In this document: positions 1 through 7,031 of the stretch, piece by piece | Position numbering within the stretch: position 1 is the stretch's first letter | Layout of the letters: each line of letters begins with the position of its first letter | Notes under the pieces: model-generated | What the model was told of the DNA's origin: nothing | Database searches by the model: none | The model's input: only the letters and a program-made list of their open reading frames with translations | Assembly (NCBI GenBank): GCA_944383405.1 | Contig: CALWPL010000010.1 | Location: forward strand, 1 to 38,893 | Direction: 5' to 3' | Source of the DNA: an uncultured Clostridia bacterium | GTDB lineage: Bacteria; Bacillota; Clostridia; Christensenellales; UBA1242 | Length of the DNA: 38,893 bases | Position numbers and translations under genes: made by a program

Positions 1-159
1 CCGCCAGAGTATTATAACGCACAAGATGAGTATGGAAGTGATGAACCATATTATATTCAAGAAAGTGCTTGTGAATTTAGTGATGATGCTGAAAGATGTT
101 TAGAATGTCAAATAAATTACTTCTACCAACAAGCAAAAAAGGAGAATGAAAGTAAATGA
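1..159 (+). CDS. Partial hypothetical protein, cut by the left edge
   Basis: An open frame runs in from the left edge and ends with TGA, giving 52 visible residues. It is acidic and contains a CLEC motif. The stop overlaps the next ATG as ATGA, which indicates translational coupling and a real gene. I do not recognise the family. If the window is circular, the frame would continue back to an ATG at 38879, giving only five more residues before CCG; this is inference. Function is unknown. Confidence 0.6.
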   Translation, partial: PPEYYNAQDEYGSDEPYYIQESACEFSDDAERCLECQINYFYQQAKKENESK

Positions 160-386
160 AGGTTTTAAAAATAAGGAAAAGGAATTATACACAATATAAA
201 CAAAGATGTTGCAAATGCGGTTCTAAACTATTGATTGATTATAAAGATTTGAATAGACTTATAACATATAGCTCGGCATTATCTTTTATATGCCCAATTT
301 GTTATCAAAACCAATTTTTGACAAGGAAAAACCAATTTAAAGCAGAAATGTATTTAGCACTAAAACAAGAAGGTGAAAACAAATGA
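156..386 (+). CDS. Small zinc-ribbon-like hypothetical protein
   Basis: This 76-residue basic protein has two Cys pairs, CCKC near residue 19 and CPIC near residue 46, spaced like a zinc ribbon. The start overlaps the previous stop as ATGA, and a GGAG ribosome site lies inside the end of the upstream gene. It belongs to a tightly packed run of small genes at the left end (1-879). A nucleic-acid-binding role fits the charge and Cys pairs but is only inferred. No family is recognised. Confidence 0.65.
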   Translation: MKVLKIRKRNYTQYKQRCCKCGSKLLIDYKDLNRLITYSSALSFICPICYQNQFLTRKNQFKAEMYLALKQEGENK

Positions 387-562
387 GATACATTGCAGAA
401 CTAACAAAATGGAATGGCGAAAAAGAAACAATTAAAATCAAAAAAGAATGGATTGATGATATTGTAACTGCTGTAAAAGCACAAATATTTATAGCAAACA
501 ATAAGCAAAAATTTTCAATAGTTGGCAGTAATTATTGCCATGTTGATATTTATAGTATATAA
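383..562 (+). CDS. Small hypothetical protein (59 aa)
   Basis: It starts at an ATG overlapping the TGA of the preceding gene (ATGA), with a GAAGGTGAA ribosome site inside that gene, and ends at TAA. The product begins MRYIAELTKW and mixes charged and hydrophobic residues, with no signal peptide, membrane segment or recognisable motif. Overlap with its neighbour and an unbroken frame support it as a gene of the left-end operon. Function is unknown. Confidence 0.55.
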   Translation: MRYIAELTKWNGEKETIKIKKEWIDDIVTAVKAQIFIANNKQKFSIVGSNYCHVDIYSI

Positions 563-579
563 TTGGTTTAGGAGTATGT

Positions 580-879
580 ATGGAACAAGATTTTTATAGT
601 ATTTTAAAAGAAATTCATAAAGATAAAATAAGAGATGAATATTGGCAAGAACATAATATAAACAATCGTGCTAAACAAGAATATGCTAAATTTTGTATTT
701 GGTGTAGGGCTTTCAAAAATGCTGATTTCAGCGAACAAAACTTCAAACTATATCAAAAGCAAGAACACACACATTTTGACTTCTGGCTAAAAAAACGAAT
801 TGCAGAACTATTTTATGGCTATGAATTTGAATTTGACTATAATACTATGAAATGGAAATCACACAAAAAAAGTCATTGA
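580..879 (+). CDS. Hypothetical protein (99 aa)
   Basis: A 99-residue soluble-looking protein preceded by TTTAGGAGTATGT. It is rich in aromatic and charged residues (several Trp, Tyr and Phe) and holds a CIWC Cys pair near residues 39-42. There is no membrane segment. It is the last gene before a sigma70-type promoter at 924-953, so it probably closes the first small operon. I do not recognise the family. Confidence 0.65.
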   Translation: MEQDFYSILKEIHKDKIRDEYWQEHNINNRAKQEYAKFCIWCRAFKNADFSEQNFKLYQKQEHTHFDFWLKKRIAELFYGYEFEFDYNTMKWKSHKKSH

Positions 880-914
880 AATATATGGCTTTTTATTTAA
901 TGCAAAAATTATGG

Positions 915-953
915 CATATTTGTTTGACACATTAAAATATTATTTGTTATAAT
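915..953 (+). promoter_or_regulatory. Sigma70-type promoter for the RHH/DUF927 operon
   Basis: TTGACA at 924-929 is followed after 18 bp by TATAAT at 948-953. The 15-mer CATATTTGTTTGACA (915-929) recurs exactly upstream of the portal gene at 8838-8852, also with an 18-bp spacer. The repeat suggests a shared operator or activator site in addition to the -35 box. Confidence 0.75.
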
Positions 954-981
954 GTAATAAACAATATTAAAAGGAGGTTGT

Positions 982-1110
982 ATGAAAAGACTAACCTTTG
1001 ACATTGATGAAGAGTTGTTTTTAGAATTTAAAACATATTGTGTCAAACATAAAACATCAATTAAAGACTTGCTAACAAAGATTATACAAGAAAAATTAAA
1101 TCAAAGTTAA
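982..1110 (+). CDS. Ribbon-helix-helix DNA-binding protein
   Basis: This 42-residue protein has a perfect AAAGGAGG ribosome site and lies just behind a strong promoter. The layout is typical of a MetJ/Arc-type fold: a short basic beta strand (KRLTFDIDEEL) and then two helices ending in a hydrophobic amphipathic segment (IKDLLTKIIQEKL). Such proteins bind DNA as dimers through the paired strand. As first gene behind its own promoter it may autoregulate, and it could bind the 15-mer shared with the promoter at 8838. The fold is seen from sequence pattern; the target is inferred. Confidence 0.75.
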   Translation: MKRLTFDIDEELFLEFKTYCVKHKTSIKDLLTKIIQEKLNQS

Positions 1111-1124
1111 TAAGGAGTAAAGTA

Positions 1125-1313
1125 ATGGATATTAAAGTAAAAATAAATGATATTGATTATTGTGTTGAAAAACAAGATGCACTCATCGTATATATGAAAA
1201 ATCATAAAGTTTGGGTTTGTGCAAAAAATCAAGCATTGCCACAATCAAAAGATGAATTATTTGTTACACTTAAACTTAAAACAGATAATAAAAAGGGTAA
1301 GTGTGATAGATAA
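1125..1313 (+). CDS. Small hypothetical protein (62 aa)
   Basis: Preceded by AAGGAGTAAAGTA and ending in TAA that overlaps the ATG of the large ATPase gene as TAATG, so the two are coupled. The product is basic, has alternating strand-like hydrophobics and no membrane segment. It sits between the RHH regulator and the DUF927 ATPase in one operon. No family is recognised; an accessory role in replication is only contextual inference. Confidence 0.65.
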   Translation: MDIKVKINDIDYCVEKQDALIVYMKNHKVWVCAKNQALPQSKDELFVTLKLKTDNKKGKCDR

Positions 1314-2938
1314 TGGAAATCAATGAAATCAATCTTGGTAAATACCAAATCAACGAAGATGGTATTTTAAAATATACCGTTGATAAAGATGGAGAACAAA
1401 AACTTGAAGTAATATTTCCACAACAAATTTATCCAAACGCAATTATTCACAATATAACAACAGATAATGAAAAATTAAGTATTCGTTTTTTGAAAGGCAA
1501 TCAATGGAGAGAAGTTGTAGCAGATAAAAGCATTACTGCAAACAAAAATAAAATCATTGAACTTGCAAACAAAGGAATAGCAGTAAACTCATTAAATAGT
1601 GGTTCATTAGTAAACTTTCTATCAACAATAGAAAATATTAACTATGACAAAATGCCAAAATATTTAGAAACATCACAACTTGGTTGGTATAAAGATAAAT
1701 TCCTACCTTATAGCAATGAAATACAACTATGTGAGATTGGTGGCATAGAAGTTAAAAGTTTTAAAGAAGAAGGCAAGTTTGAAGAATGGCTTAAAGCAAC
1801 AAATGTGGCAAGGCAAAATCACAAGTTTTTCAGAATAATATTAGCAAGTGAATTTGCAAGTCCATTGTTAAAACTAACAGGAACACTTGGAGCAATAACT
1901 CATCTTTGGGGTGCAACAGGAACAGGTAAAACAGTAGCGTTAATGTGTGGAGCAAGTGTTTGGGGAATGCCAGCAAATGATGATGGAATTATTGTAACCT
2001 TTAATTCAACAAAAGTAGGCTTTGAAATTCTTTGTGATTATCTTCAAAATATACCACTCAATATTGATGAGCTTGAAACATCAAACAAAGCAAACAATGA
2101 TGATATTGTATATTTAATCACAGAAGGTAAAGGTAAAATTCGAGGCAAAGCAGGTGGTGGGCTTGCAAATATTGGCAAATGGAAACTTTGGGGAATATCA
2201 ACAGGTGAGCATCCAATAACAACTGATATTTCAAAAGGTGGTGCTTTGAATAGAATTATCAATTTACAAGCAACAAGCAAACTTATTGATGGAATTGATG
2301 ACATAAACGAACTTTGCACGGTTTGGCGTCATAATTATGGATTTGCTGGTAAAATGTTTATAAATTATATTAAAACACTTGATAAAGACTTGTTAATTAA
2401 AAAATATAATCAATATCTGCAACAATTCATAAAAACAGGCGGAACAGGGAAACAATCAATGGCTGGTGCGATGTTAATGCTTGCCGATGAACTTGCTAAT
2501 GATTGTATATTTAAAGACAACCTAAAACTAACACTTGATGATTTTAATGGCATTATTTTAAGTGAAAGTGAAGTATCAAGAGCAGAAAGGTATCATGATA
2601 TGATATTTGACTGGGTAGCATCGAATTTAAGACACTTCAATGGAGCAGAAAATGTTGACCAATGGGGTAAGATAGTTAAGAATAGAGAACAAGTCCAAGA
2701 AATACAAATAATAAAATCTGTGCTTGACAAATACTTCTTCATAGATGTGCAATCAAAACCAATACTAACTGAATGGCGAAAAAATGATTATATACTTGTT
2801 GACAGCAAAGAAACATCATTTACAAAGATATTAAGATTTGGTGATATAACTGCAAGATGTGTCTGTTTAGTTCCTAAAAAAGACAATGAAAATATGCCTG
2901 AATTGATACCAATAAATGATGACACTCTACCATTCTAA
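1313..2938 (+). CDS. DUF927-type replication ATPase / putative helicase
   Basis: A 541-residue P-loop protein. Walker A is WGATGTGKT at residues 199-207 and a Walker-B-like NIDELE lies near 250-255. The spacing and surrounding sequence (SQLGWYKDKFLPY near 121, then the P loop) resemble the DUF927 family found in phages, plasmids and integrative elements, usually annotated as primase/helicase-like. I see no separate primase domain. The gene directly precedes a 400-bp AT-rich region with repeated 7-bp words, the arrangement expected of an initiator or helicase beside its origin. Start is ATG overlapping the previous stop. The family call is fairly secure; the enzymatic role is inferred. Confidence 0.8.
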   Translation: MEINEINLGKYQINEDGILKYTVDKDGEQKLEVIFPQQIYPNAIIHNITTDNEKLSIRFLKGNQWREVVADKSITANKNKIIELANKGIAVNSLNSGSLVNFLSTIENINYDKMPKYLETSQLGWYKDKFLPYSNEIQLCEIGGIEVKSFKEEGKFEEWLKATNVARQNHKFFRIILASEFASPLLKLTGTLGAITHLWGATGTGKTVALMCGASVWGMPANDDGIIVTFNSTKVGFEILCDYLQNIPLNIDELETSNKANNDDIVYLITEGKGKIRGKAGGGLANIGKWKLWGISTGEHPITTDISKGGALNRIINLQATSKLIDGIDDINELCTVWRHNYGFAGKMFINYIKTLDKDLLIKKYNQYLQQFIKTGGTGKQSMAGAMLMLADELANDCIFKDNLKLTLDDFNGIILSESEVSRAERYHDMIFDWVASNLRHFNGAENVDQWGKIVKNREQVQEIQIIKSVLDKYFFIDVQSKPILTEWRKNDYILVDSKETSFTKILRFGDITARCVCLVPKKDNENMPELIPINDDTLPF

Positions 2939-2954
2939 ATAGCACAGAAATAAC

Positions 2955-3272
2955 TGTTACAGAAGCACCAAAAAATGTTACAAAAACCGTTACATTTCTG
3001 TTACAGTAAATTAAAAATGTAACAAAATCTGTTACAGTGCAAAAAAAATGTAACAAAAATGTAACAAAAATGTAACACGCTACAAAGCCTATAAATAAAG
3101 GGAAATATAATAATAATAATAATAATGTTACATTGTTACAGTAAAATATATATATTCGTATGGAAAAAATCCAACCACAATATATAGTATGTAGATATAT
3201 TTATAACCACAATTTTTTACTCATATATTATATATATCCTAAAAATGCTGTAACATCTGTAACACTGTAACA
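2955..3272 (+). repeat. Iteron cluster TGTTACA/TGTAACA, candidate replication origin
   Basis: The non-coding stretch 2939-3343 holds 13 exact copies of one 7-mer in two orientations. TGTTACA starts at 2955, 2976, 2999, 3030, 3126 and 3134; its reverse complement TGTAACA starts at 3018, 3049, 3060, 3071, 3249, 3258 and 3266. CGTTACA at 2988 is a near copy. Three copies are spaced exactly 11 bp, one helical turn. A very AT-rich segment (about 3090-3240) separates the outer copies, and AACCACAAT occurs twice (3173 and 3205). Iterons flanking an AT-rich segment next to a replication ATPase gene suggest an origin; a cluster of operators is the alternative. Confidence 0.7.
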
Positions 3273-3343
3273 AAGCCTGTTTTTGAAGATAAATTTTACT
3301 ATCTTTTAAGAGCAATAAAAAAGTATAAAAGGAGAAACAAATA

Positions 3344-3685
3344 ATGAGTTTATTTATAGTAAGTCAAAACAAAAAACAAATAAAGAAACTAACTGATAGC
3401 ATTGAGATTAAAGACAACATTGAATTTAATCCAAACAATCCTAATGGCATTCAAGAACCAAAGTATGTTAGTAGTTCAATCTTTGTTGATGGAATAAACT
3501 TTGGAACATATGCTTCACAAGAGCAAGCAATAAAAGTTGTGCAAGAAATAAAACAAGAACTTGAAAAGAGTGTTGAACCAAAGAGCAAACCATCTTTAAA
3601 AGCAAAAGAAAATAAAAATGCAGACAATGAACCTACTGTCAAAGGTGTTGAGATTGATGTTGTCTATGAGATGCCAAAAATATAG
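3344..3685 (+). CDS. Hypothetical protein (113 aa)
   Basis: A 113-residue hydrophilic protein with ribosome site AAAGGAGAAACAAATA. The middle (about residues 40-75) has an SIFVDGINFGTY strand pattern and then a helix; the C-terminal third is Lys/Glu-rich and probably disordered. It lies between the iteron cluster and the packaging region. No catalytic motif or membrane segment is visible. Function is unknown. Confidence 0.65.
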   Translation: MSLFIVSQNKKQIKKLTDSIEIKDNIEFNPNNPNGIQEPKYVSSSIFVDGINFGTYASQEQAIKVVQEIKQELEKSVEPKSKPSLKAKENKNADNEPTVKGVEIDVVYEMPKI

Positions 3686-3845
3686 CCAAAATTTGCGTTT
3701 AAATGGGCGTAGAAAGGCAATACCCCCCCAGTCGATAGATTTGTCGAGCGAACCGAAAAAAGCGCCGCAAGAACCCTTCTTCAAACTTTTTTTAAAAATG
3801 GCGAAGATTATTAAAAAAGATTAAAAAACAATGTGAGGTTTTAAG
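3686..3845 (+). other. GC-rich patch upstream of the HNH gene, candidate cos site
   Basis: This 160-bp gap carries a patch (about 3700-3782) that is strikingly GC-rich for this genome. It includes a run of seven C at 3723-3729 followed by AGTCGA, and AGCGCCGCAAG near 3767. It sits immediately before HNH, methyltransferase, small and large terminase genes, the usual place of the packaging site in HNH-encoding cos phages. An overlapping frame (to 3824) has no convincing start and is not called. The cos assignment is from position and composition only. Confidence 0.45.
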
Positions 3846-4148
3846 ATGGAACGAAGTCAAGGAAAATATCACGAAAAATACAACTCATTTTATAATAGTC
3901 CTGCGTGGAAACAGTTAAGGGCAGAGAAGTGGGTATCGGCTGATGGTTTGTGCGAAATGTGTAGGGAAAAAGGAATTGTTAGAAAAGCAGATGAAATTCA
4001 TCATATTGTGCCGATTGATAAAGATTGGTCTAAACGGTTAGACTTTGATAACTTAATTGCTCTTTGTAAAGACTGCCATAATGCACAACACGAACGAATT
4101 AGTCCACTGAAAAAATTTTTACAAGAATTTGATGGAGATTTAAAATGA
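3846..4148 (+). CDS. HNH endonuclease, packaging-associated
   Basis: A 100-residue HNH nuclease. C36-x2-C39 and C74-x2-C77 form the structural zinc site, HH at 52-53 (EIHHIVP) gives the first catalytic His, N69 lies in DFDNLIALC and H78 completes the motif. Length and architecture match the small HNH proteins next to terminase genes in HK97-like phages, where they work with the large terminase in cos cleavage. The start follows GTGAGGTTTTAAG. The stop overlaps the methyltransferase start (ATGA). It lies beside the GC-rich candidate cos site. Confidence 0.9.
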   Translation: MERSQGKYHEKYNSFYNSPAWKQLRAEKWVSADGLCEMCREKGIVRKADEIHHIVPIDKDWSKRLDFDNLIALCKDCHNAQHERISPLKKFLQEFDGDLK

Positions 4149-4762
4149 AAGATTGGAAAGGAAATAAAAATAGTATTTACAAAACAATTGGTGCAAGCAA
4201 TCATACATACAAAGAAAGAGAAGAGAATGATTATTATGCAACAGACCCTATTGCGATTGATAAACTCTTGACTGTTGAAAAGCCATATAAAAGAGTTTAT
4301 GAATGTGCTTGTGGCGAAGGACATCTTGCTAAAAGATTGCTTGAAGAAGGCTGTATCAAAGAGTTATATGCGAGTGATATTGTTGATCGTGGTTACGGGT
4401 TTGTTCAAGATTTTCTACAAATGAAAGAAGATGAAACAAGTTGGATAAAAGATTGTGATATTTTAACCAACCCACCATATAAATATGCAAAAGAGTTTGT
4501 TTTACACGCACTTGATTTAGTAGGATATGGACATAAAGTCTATATGTTTCTAAAACTCACATTTCTTGAAGGCAAATCAAGATATAAAGACTTATTCAGC
4601 AAGTATCCGCCCAAAATGATTTATGTTTTTAGCGAGAGAGTTTTGTGTGCTAAAAATGGCAAGTTTAAAGAAATGAAAGATGGTGGCGGAAGTGCAGTTG
4701 CTTATGCATGGTTTGTGTGGCAAAAAGGTTGGAAAGATAAAACTATAATTGAATGGATATAA
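4145..4762 (+). CDS. SAM-dependent DNA adenine methyltransferase-like protein
   Basis: This 205-residue protein has a SAM-binding motif I, ECACGEGHLAKRL, at residues 53-65. An acidic loop motif follows (YASDIVDRGYG, about 75-85), and the catalytic NPPY is at 109-112, diagnostic of N6-adenine or exocyclic-amino methylation. No separate target-recognition domain is seen, as in small phage orphan methyltransferases. The start overlaps the HNH stop by four bases. It could protect phage DNA from host restriction or mark sites for packaging; the target sequence cannot be read from the protein. Confidence 0.85.
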   Translation: MKDWKGNKNSIYKTIGASNHTYKEREENDYYATDPIAIDKLLTVEKPYKRVYECACGEGHLAKRLLEEGCIKELYASDIVDRGYGFVQDFLQMKEDETSWIKDCDILTNPPYKYAKEFVLHALDLVGYGHKVYMFLKLTFLEGKSRYKDLFSKYPPKMIYVFSERVLCAKNGKFKEMKDGGGSAVAYAWFVWQKGWKDKTIIEWI

Positions 4763-4778
4763 TAATCGGAGATTTAAA

Positions 4779-4976
4779 ATGATAATATTTTACATTATTT
4801 TAATAGCAATAGGAATAGCAGGAATTGTAGCAGGAATATATGCGAGAAAGAAGATTGCTGAATGTGAAACAGAAGAAGAGAAAAAGTCGGTTAAAGCAAA
4901 GTGGCAACTTATATGTGGATTTATAGGTGCTTCTGCAATAATAGTTGCTGGTGTTTTGATATTTACAATATTTTAA
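4779..4976 (+). CDS. Small two-helix membrane protein
   Basis: A 65-residue protein starting at the ATG preceded by GGAGATTTAAA. A longer form beginning at 4749 is possible but its start lies inside the methyltransferase end without a good ribosome site. There are two hydrophobic segments: residues 1-20 (IIFYIILIAIGIAGIVAG) and about 43-64, joined by a charged Glu/Lys loop. Function is unknown. Lying between packaging genes, it could be a superinfection or envelope protein, but nothing proves this. Confidence 0.65.
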   Translation: MIIFYIILIAIGIAGIVAGIYARKKIAECETEEEKKSVKAKWQLICGFIGASAIIVAGVLIFTIF

Positions 4977-4989
4977 AAGGAGGAATAAT

Positions 4990-5238
4990 ATGGCAATAGT
5001 TGAAAGTTTAGATGATTATATAGACCATACACATATATGTTTAATAAGAGCATTGTATTATAGTGATAAATTAACTAGAAAAGAAAAGAAGCAAATAAAA
5101 TCATATTGTAAAAGTAGAAAACCATTAGATGAAAATACTCTTGTAAAAAAATATGCAAGGTGTGGAGAAACTTGTAGTGATACTTGTCCTTATTTTAAAA
5201 CAATAATGTTTTATAAAGATAGAATGGATATTATATAG
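4990..5238 (+). CDS. Cys-containing hypothetical protein (82 aa)
   Basis: Preceded by a strong AAAAGGAGGAATAAT ribosome site. The 82-residue basic protein ends in a Cys cluster, CGETCSDTCPY near residues 58-68, which may bind metal or form a small zinc knuckle. It sits directly upstream of the small terminase gene in the packaging operon. I do not recognise the family; similar small Cys proteins occur near terminase genes in Firmicutes phages. Confidence 0.65.
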   Translation: MAIVESLDDYIDHTHICLIRALYYSDKLTRKEKKQIKSYCKSRKPLDENTLVKKYARCGETCSDTCPYFKTIMFYKDRMDII

Positions 5239-5251
5239 GAGGTAAAATATT

Positions 5252-5767
5252 ATGAGTGGTCGTCCGCCAAAGCTTCAAAATATGAAAACAGGTGCATACA
5301 CAAAAGCAACATTAAAAGCACAGGAAGAGAGTTTGCCTGTATATCAGAGCCAAGAGTTTAAACCGCCAAAGTCTTTGAATAAGAAAGAGTTAGAGGTTTG
5401 GAATTGGCTTGTAAAGATATTTAGAGGCACTGTTAATTGTATGGTCAGTGATGCAGATGTTCAGTTAATGGAACTTTATTGTAGAGCGAAAGTTGCAACT
5501 GATGAAGCTGATGCAGAACTTAAAAAAGATAATAGAGCATATATTTTAGTTGATACAGGAATGGTTGATAAAAATGGACAACCAAAATATCAATTAAAAG
5601 CAAATCCAAATATTAAGAAAAGACACGATAATGCTTTGCTCTGTTTGAAGTATTTTAATGAACTTGGTTTAAGTCCATTAGCAAGAGCAAGAGCAGGTGT
5701 TAAGGGTGCTAATGCTAAAAGTGATGAAAATATATTAAGTAAACTTTGCAATAGACCAAATGATTAA
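5252..5767 (+). CDS. terS: Terminase small subunit, P27 family
   Basis: A 171-residue protein beginning MSGRPPKLQN, the typical opening of P27-type small terminases. The central helical segment has LNKKELEVWNWLVKI and DADVQLMELYCRAK, and the C-terminal part has the usual RHDNALLCLKYFNELGLSP. It recognises phage DNA at the packaging site and delivers it to the large subunit. The ribosome site is ATAGGAGGTAAAATATT. Normally the large subunit follows directly; here a GIY-YIG gene separates them. Confidence 0.85.
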   Translation: MSGRPPKLQNMKTGAYTKATLKAQEESLPVYQSQEFKPPKSLNKKELEVWNWLVKIFRGTVNCMVSDADVQLMELYCRAKVATDEADAELKKDNRAYILVDTGMVDKNGQPKYQLKANPNIKKRHDNALLCLKYFNELGLSPLARARAGVKGANAKSDENILSKLCNRPND

Positions 5768-5772
5768 AATGT

Positions 5773-5801
5773 TTGACTTAACTTTTAATATGTGCTATAA
5801 T
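5773..5801 (+). promoter_or_regulatory. Consensus sigma70 promoter for the GIY-YIG gene
   Basis: TTGACT at 5773-5778 and TATAAT at 5796-5801 are separated by exactly 17 bp, a near-perfect consensus. It lies just after the small terminase stop and drives a leader of roughly 120 nt before the homing endonuclease start at 5928. It also provides a second entry point for large terminase transcription. Confidence 0.85.
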
Positions 5802-5809
5802 AATAATGT

Positions 5810-5908
5810 GGTTAGGTTATGTAGCAGGTAATCTAGTCAACATAACTTAATCGCAAAATTATAGCATTTATTGAAAGGAACTGCTACTTCCGAGTAAATA
5901 GATGCTAT
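5810..5908 (+). ncRNA. Structured leader RNA of the homing endonuclease gene
   Basis: Two strong hairpins lie in the leader. Hairpin A pairs 5810-5822 with 5840-5852 (13 bp, two G-U pairs), with a 17-nt loop. Hairpin B pairs 5861-5872 with 5897-5908 (12 bp, one G-U); inside it GGAA (5877-5880) pairs with TTCC (5888-5891) around loop CTGCTAC (5881-5887). The loop of A holds AGCAG (5823-5827), complementary to CTGCT (5881-5885) in loop B, so a kissing interaction is possible. Hairpin B is followed by TTTTATTTATAGGAG, leaving the ribosome site just outside and giving a terminator-like tail. No known riboswitch class is recognised. Confidence 0.65.
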
Positions 5909-5927
5909 TTTATTTATAGGAGATTTT

Positions 5928-7031
5928 ATGGAAAATCAATGGACTGTTTATATGCATATAGCACCGAATAACAAAAAGTATATTGGTATAACGAGTTTGG
6001 ATGTTGAAAAAAGATGGAGAAAAGGAAATGGTTATTTTAATCATAAACACTTTTTTAATGCTATAAAGAAATATGGTTGGCAAAATATAACTCATAAAAT
6101 TGTTTGTTCTAATTTAAGTGAACAAGAAGCAAAAGAAAAAGAGATAGAACTTATATCACAATATAAAACTTATGACAAAGATTATGGATATAACCATACA
6201 CTTGGTGGAGATGGTAGGAAAGGTGCTTTTGTTAGTAAAGAACAAAGAAATAAATTAAGTGTTTCAAATAGATTAAAAAATGCATATTTGAAAGAAGAAG
6301 AAGTTTTTAATATAAAGGTAGATTTATTAAATGATTTTTCATATAAAGAAATTATAAACAAATATAAAATAAAATATAGTAATTTGCTTACTATTGTTAG
6401 TGGTAAAAACTATGGATATATTTATCCAAATTTTGTGGAATTGTATAATAGCAAAAAGATAAAACAAAACATAGATTTTGAAAATAGTGTTATTGAACTT
6501 GCAAAAAATGGATTAAGTGTCAGTAAGATAAGCAACCAACTTAATTGTGGTAGAAGAAGAATTGATAGTATCTTAAAGAAGAACAATATAAAGTCTTTTG
6601 CAAAAGAAAACAATCAATATTTAAACAGCATAAAGTATTTTATAGTAGAAGATTTTAATAATGGTTATACTTATAATGAACTCGCTGAAAAATACAATGT
6701 ATCTTTAAAATCAATAAAAAATTATACTAATGGTCTTTATACAAAGTTAAAAGGTGATAGAGATAAAGTTTTACAAAAAGAAATGTGTGAATTAAGATTG
6801 CAGGGTTGGTTAATTAAAGATATTGCTAAAAAATATGGTTGTCATAGAGGAAAGGTTTCTAAACTTACAAAAGAATATGCTTTTAATCTAAAGAAAGAAG
6901 ATATTAAATTGTGTTACGAATTAGAAGATATGGGATATACACGAAAGCAAATTGCAAAGAAGATATATAGAGATATTGATTTTGTAAATAATTGGTTGAA
7001 TAAAAGGAAGGAGGGAATAATAATTGATTAG
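5928..7031 (+). CDS. GIY-YIG homing endonuclease, free-standing
   Basis: A 367-residue protein. The N-terminal GIY-YIG nuclease domain spans about residues 5-100: VYMHIAPNNKKYIGITS at 6-22 carries both Tyr elements, followed by a catalytic Arg near 30 (EKRWRKG) and the GYNHTLGGDGRKG tail. The remaining 260 residues are a series of helix-turn-helix or NUMOD-like repeats (LAKNGLSVSKISNQLNCGRRR; AEKYNVSLKSIKNY; IAKKYGCHRGKVSKL), giving a long DNA-recognition arm. It interrupts the small/large terminase pair and its end overlaps the large terminase start by eight bases. It has its own promoter and structured leader. Such genes spread by cutting phage DNA that lacks them. Confidence 0.9.
   Translation: MENQWTVYMHIAPNNKKYIGITSLDVEKRWRKGNGYFNHKHFFNAIKKYGWQNITHKIVCSNLSEQEAKEKEIELISQYKTYDKDYGYNHTLGGDGRKGAFVSKEQRNKLSVSNRLKNAYLKEEEVFNIKVDLLNDFSYKEIINKYKIKYSNLLTIVSGKNYGYIYPNFVELYNSKKIKQNIDFENSVIELAKNGLSVSKISNQLNCGRRRIDSILKKNNIKSFAKENNQYLNSIKYFIVEDFNNGYTYNELAEKYNVSLKSIKNYTNGLYTKLKGDRDKVLQKEMCELRLQGWLIKDIAKKYGCHRGKVSKLTKEYAFNLKKEDIKLCYELEDMGYTRKQIAKKIYRDIDFVNNWLNKRKEGIIID

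Noticed and set aside
3173..3213. DnaA boxes in the iteron region
   Set aside because: The two AACCACAAT words match the TTATNCACA consensus only partly, so they are noted as repeats and not called DnaA sites.
3618..3824. 68-residue frame over the GC-rich patch
   Set aside because: It starts inside another coding gene without a ribosome site, and its later part is the candidate cos region. The open frame is probably accidental.
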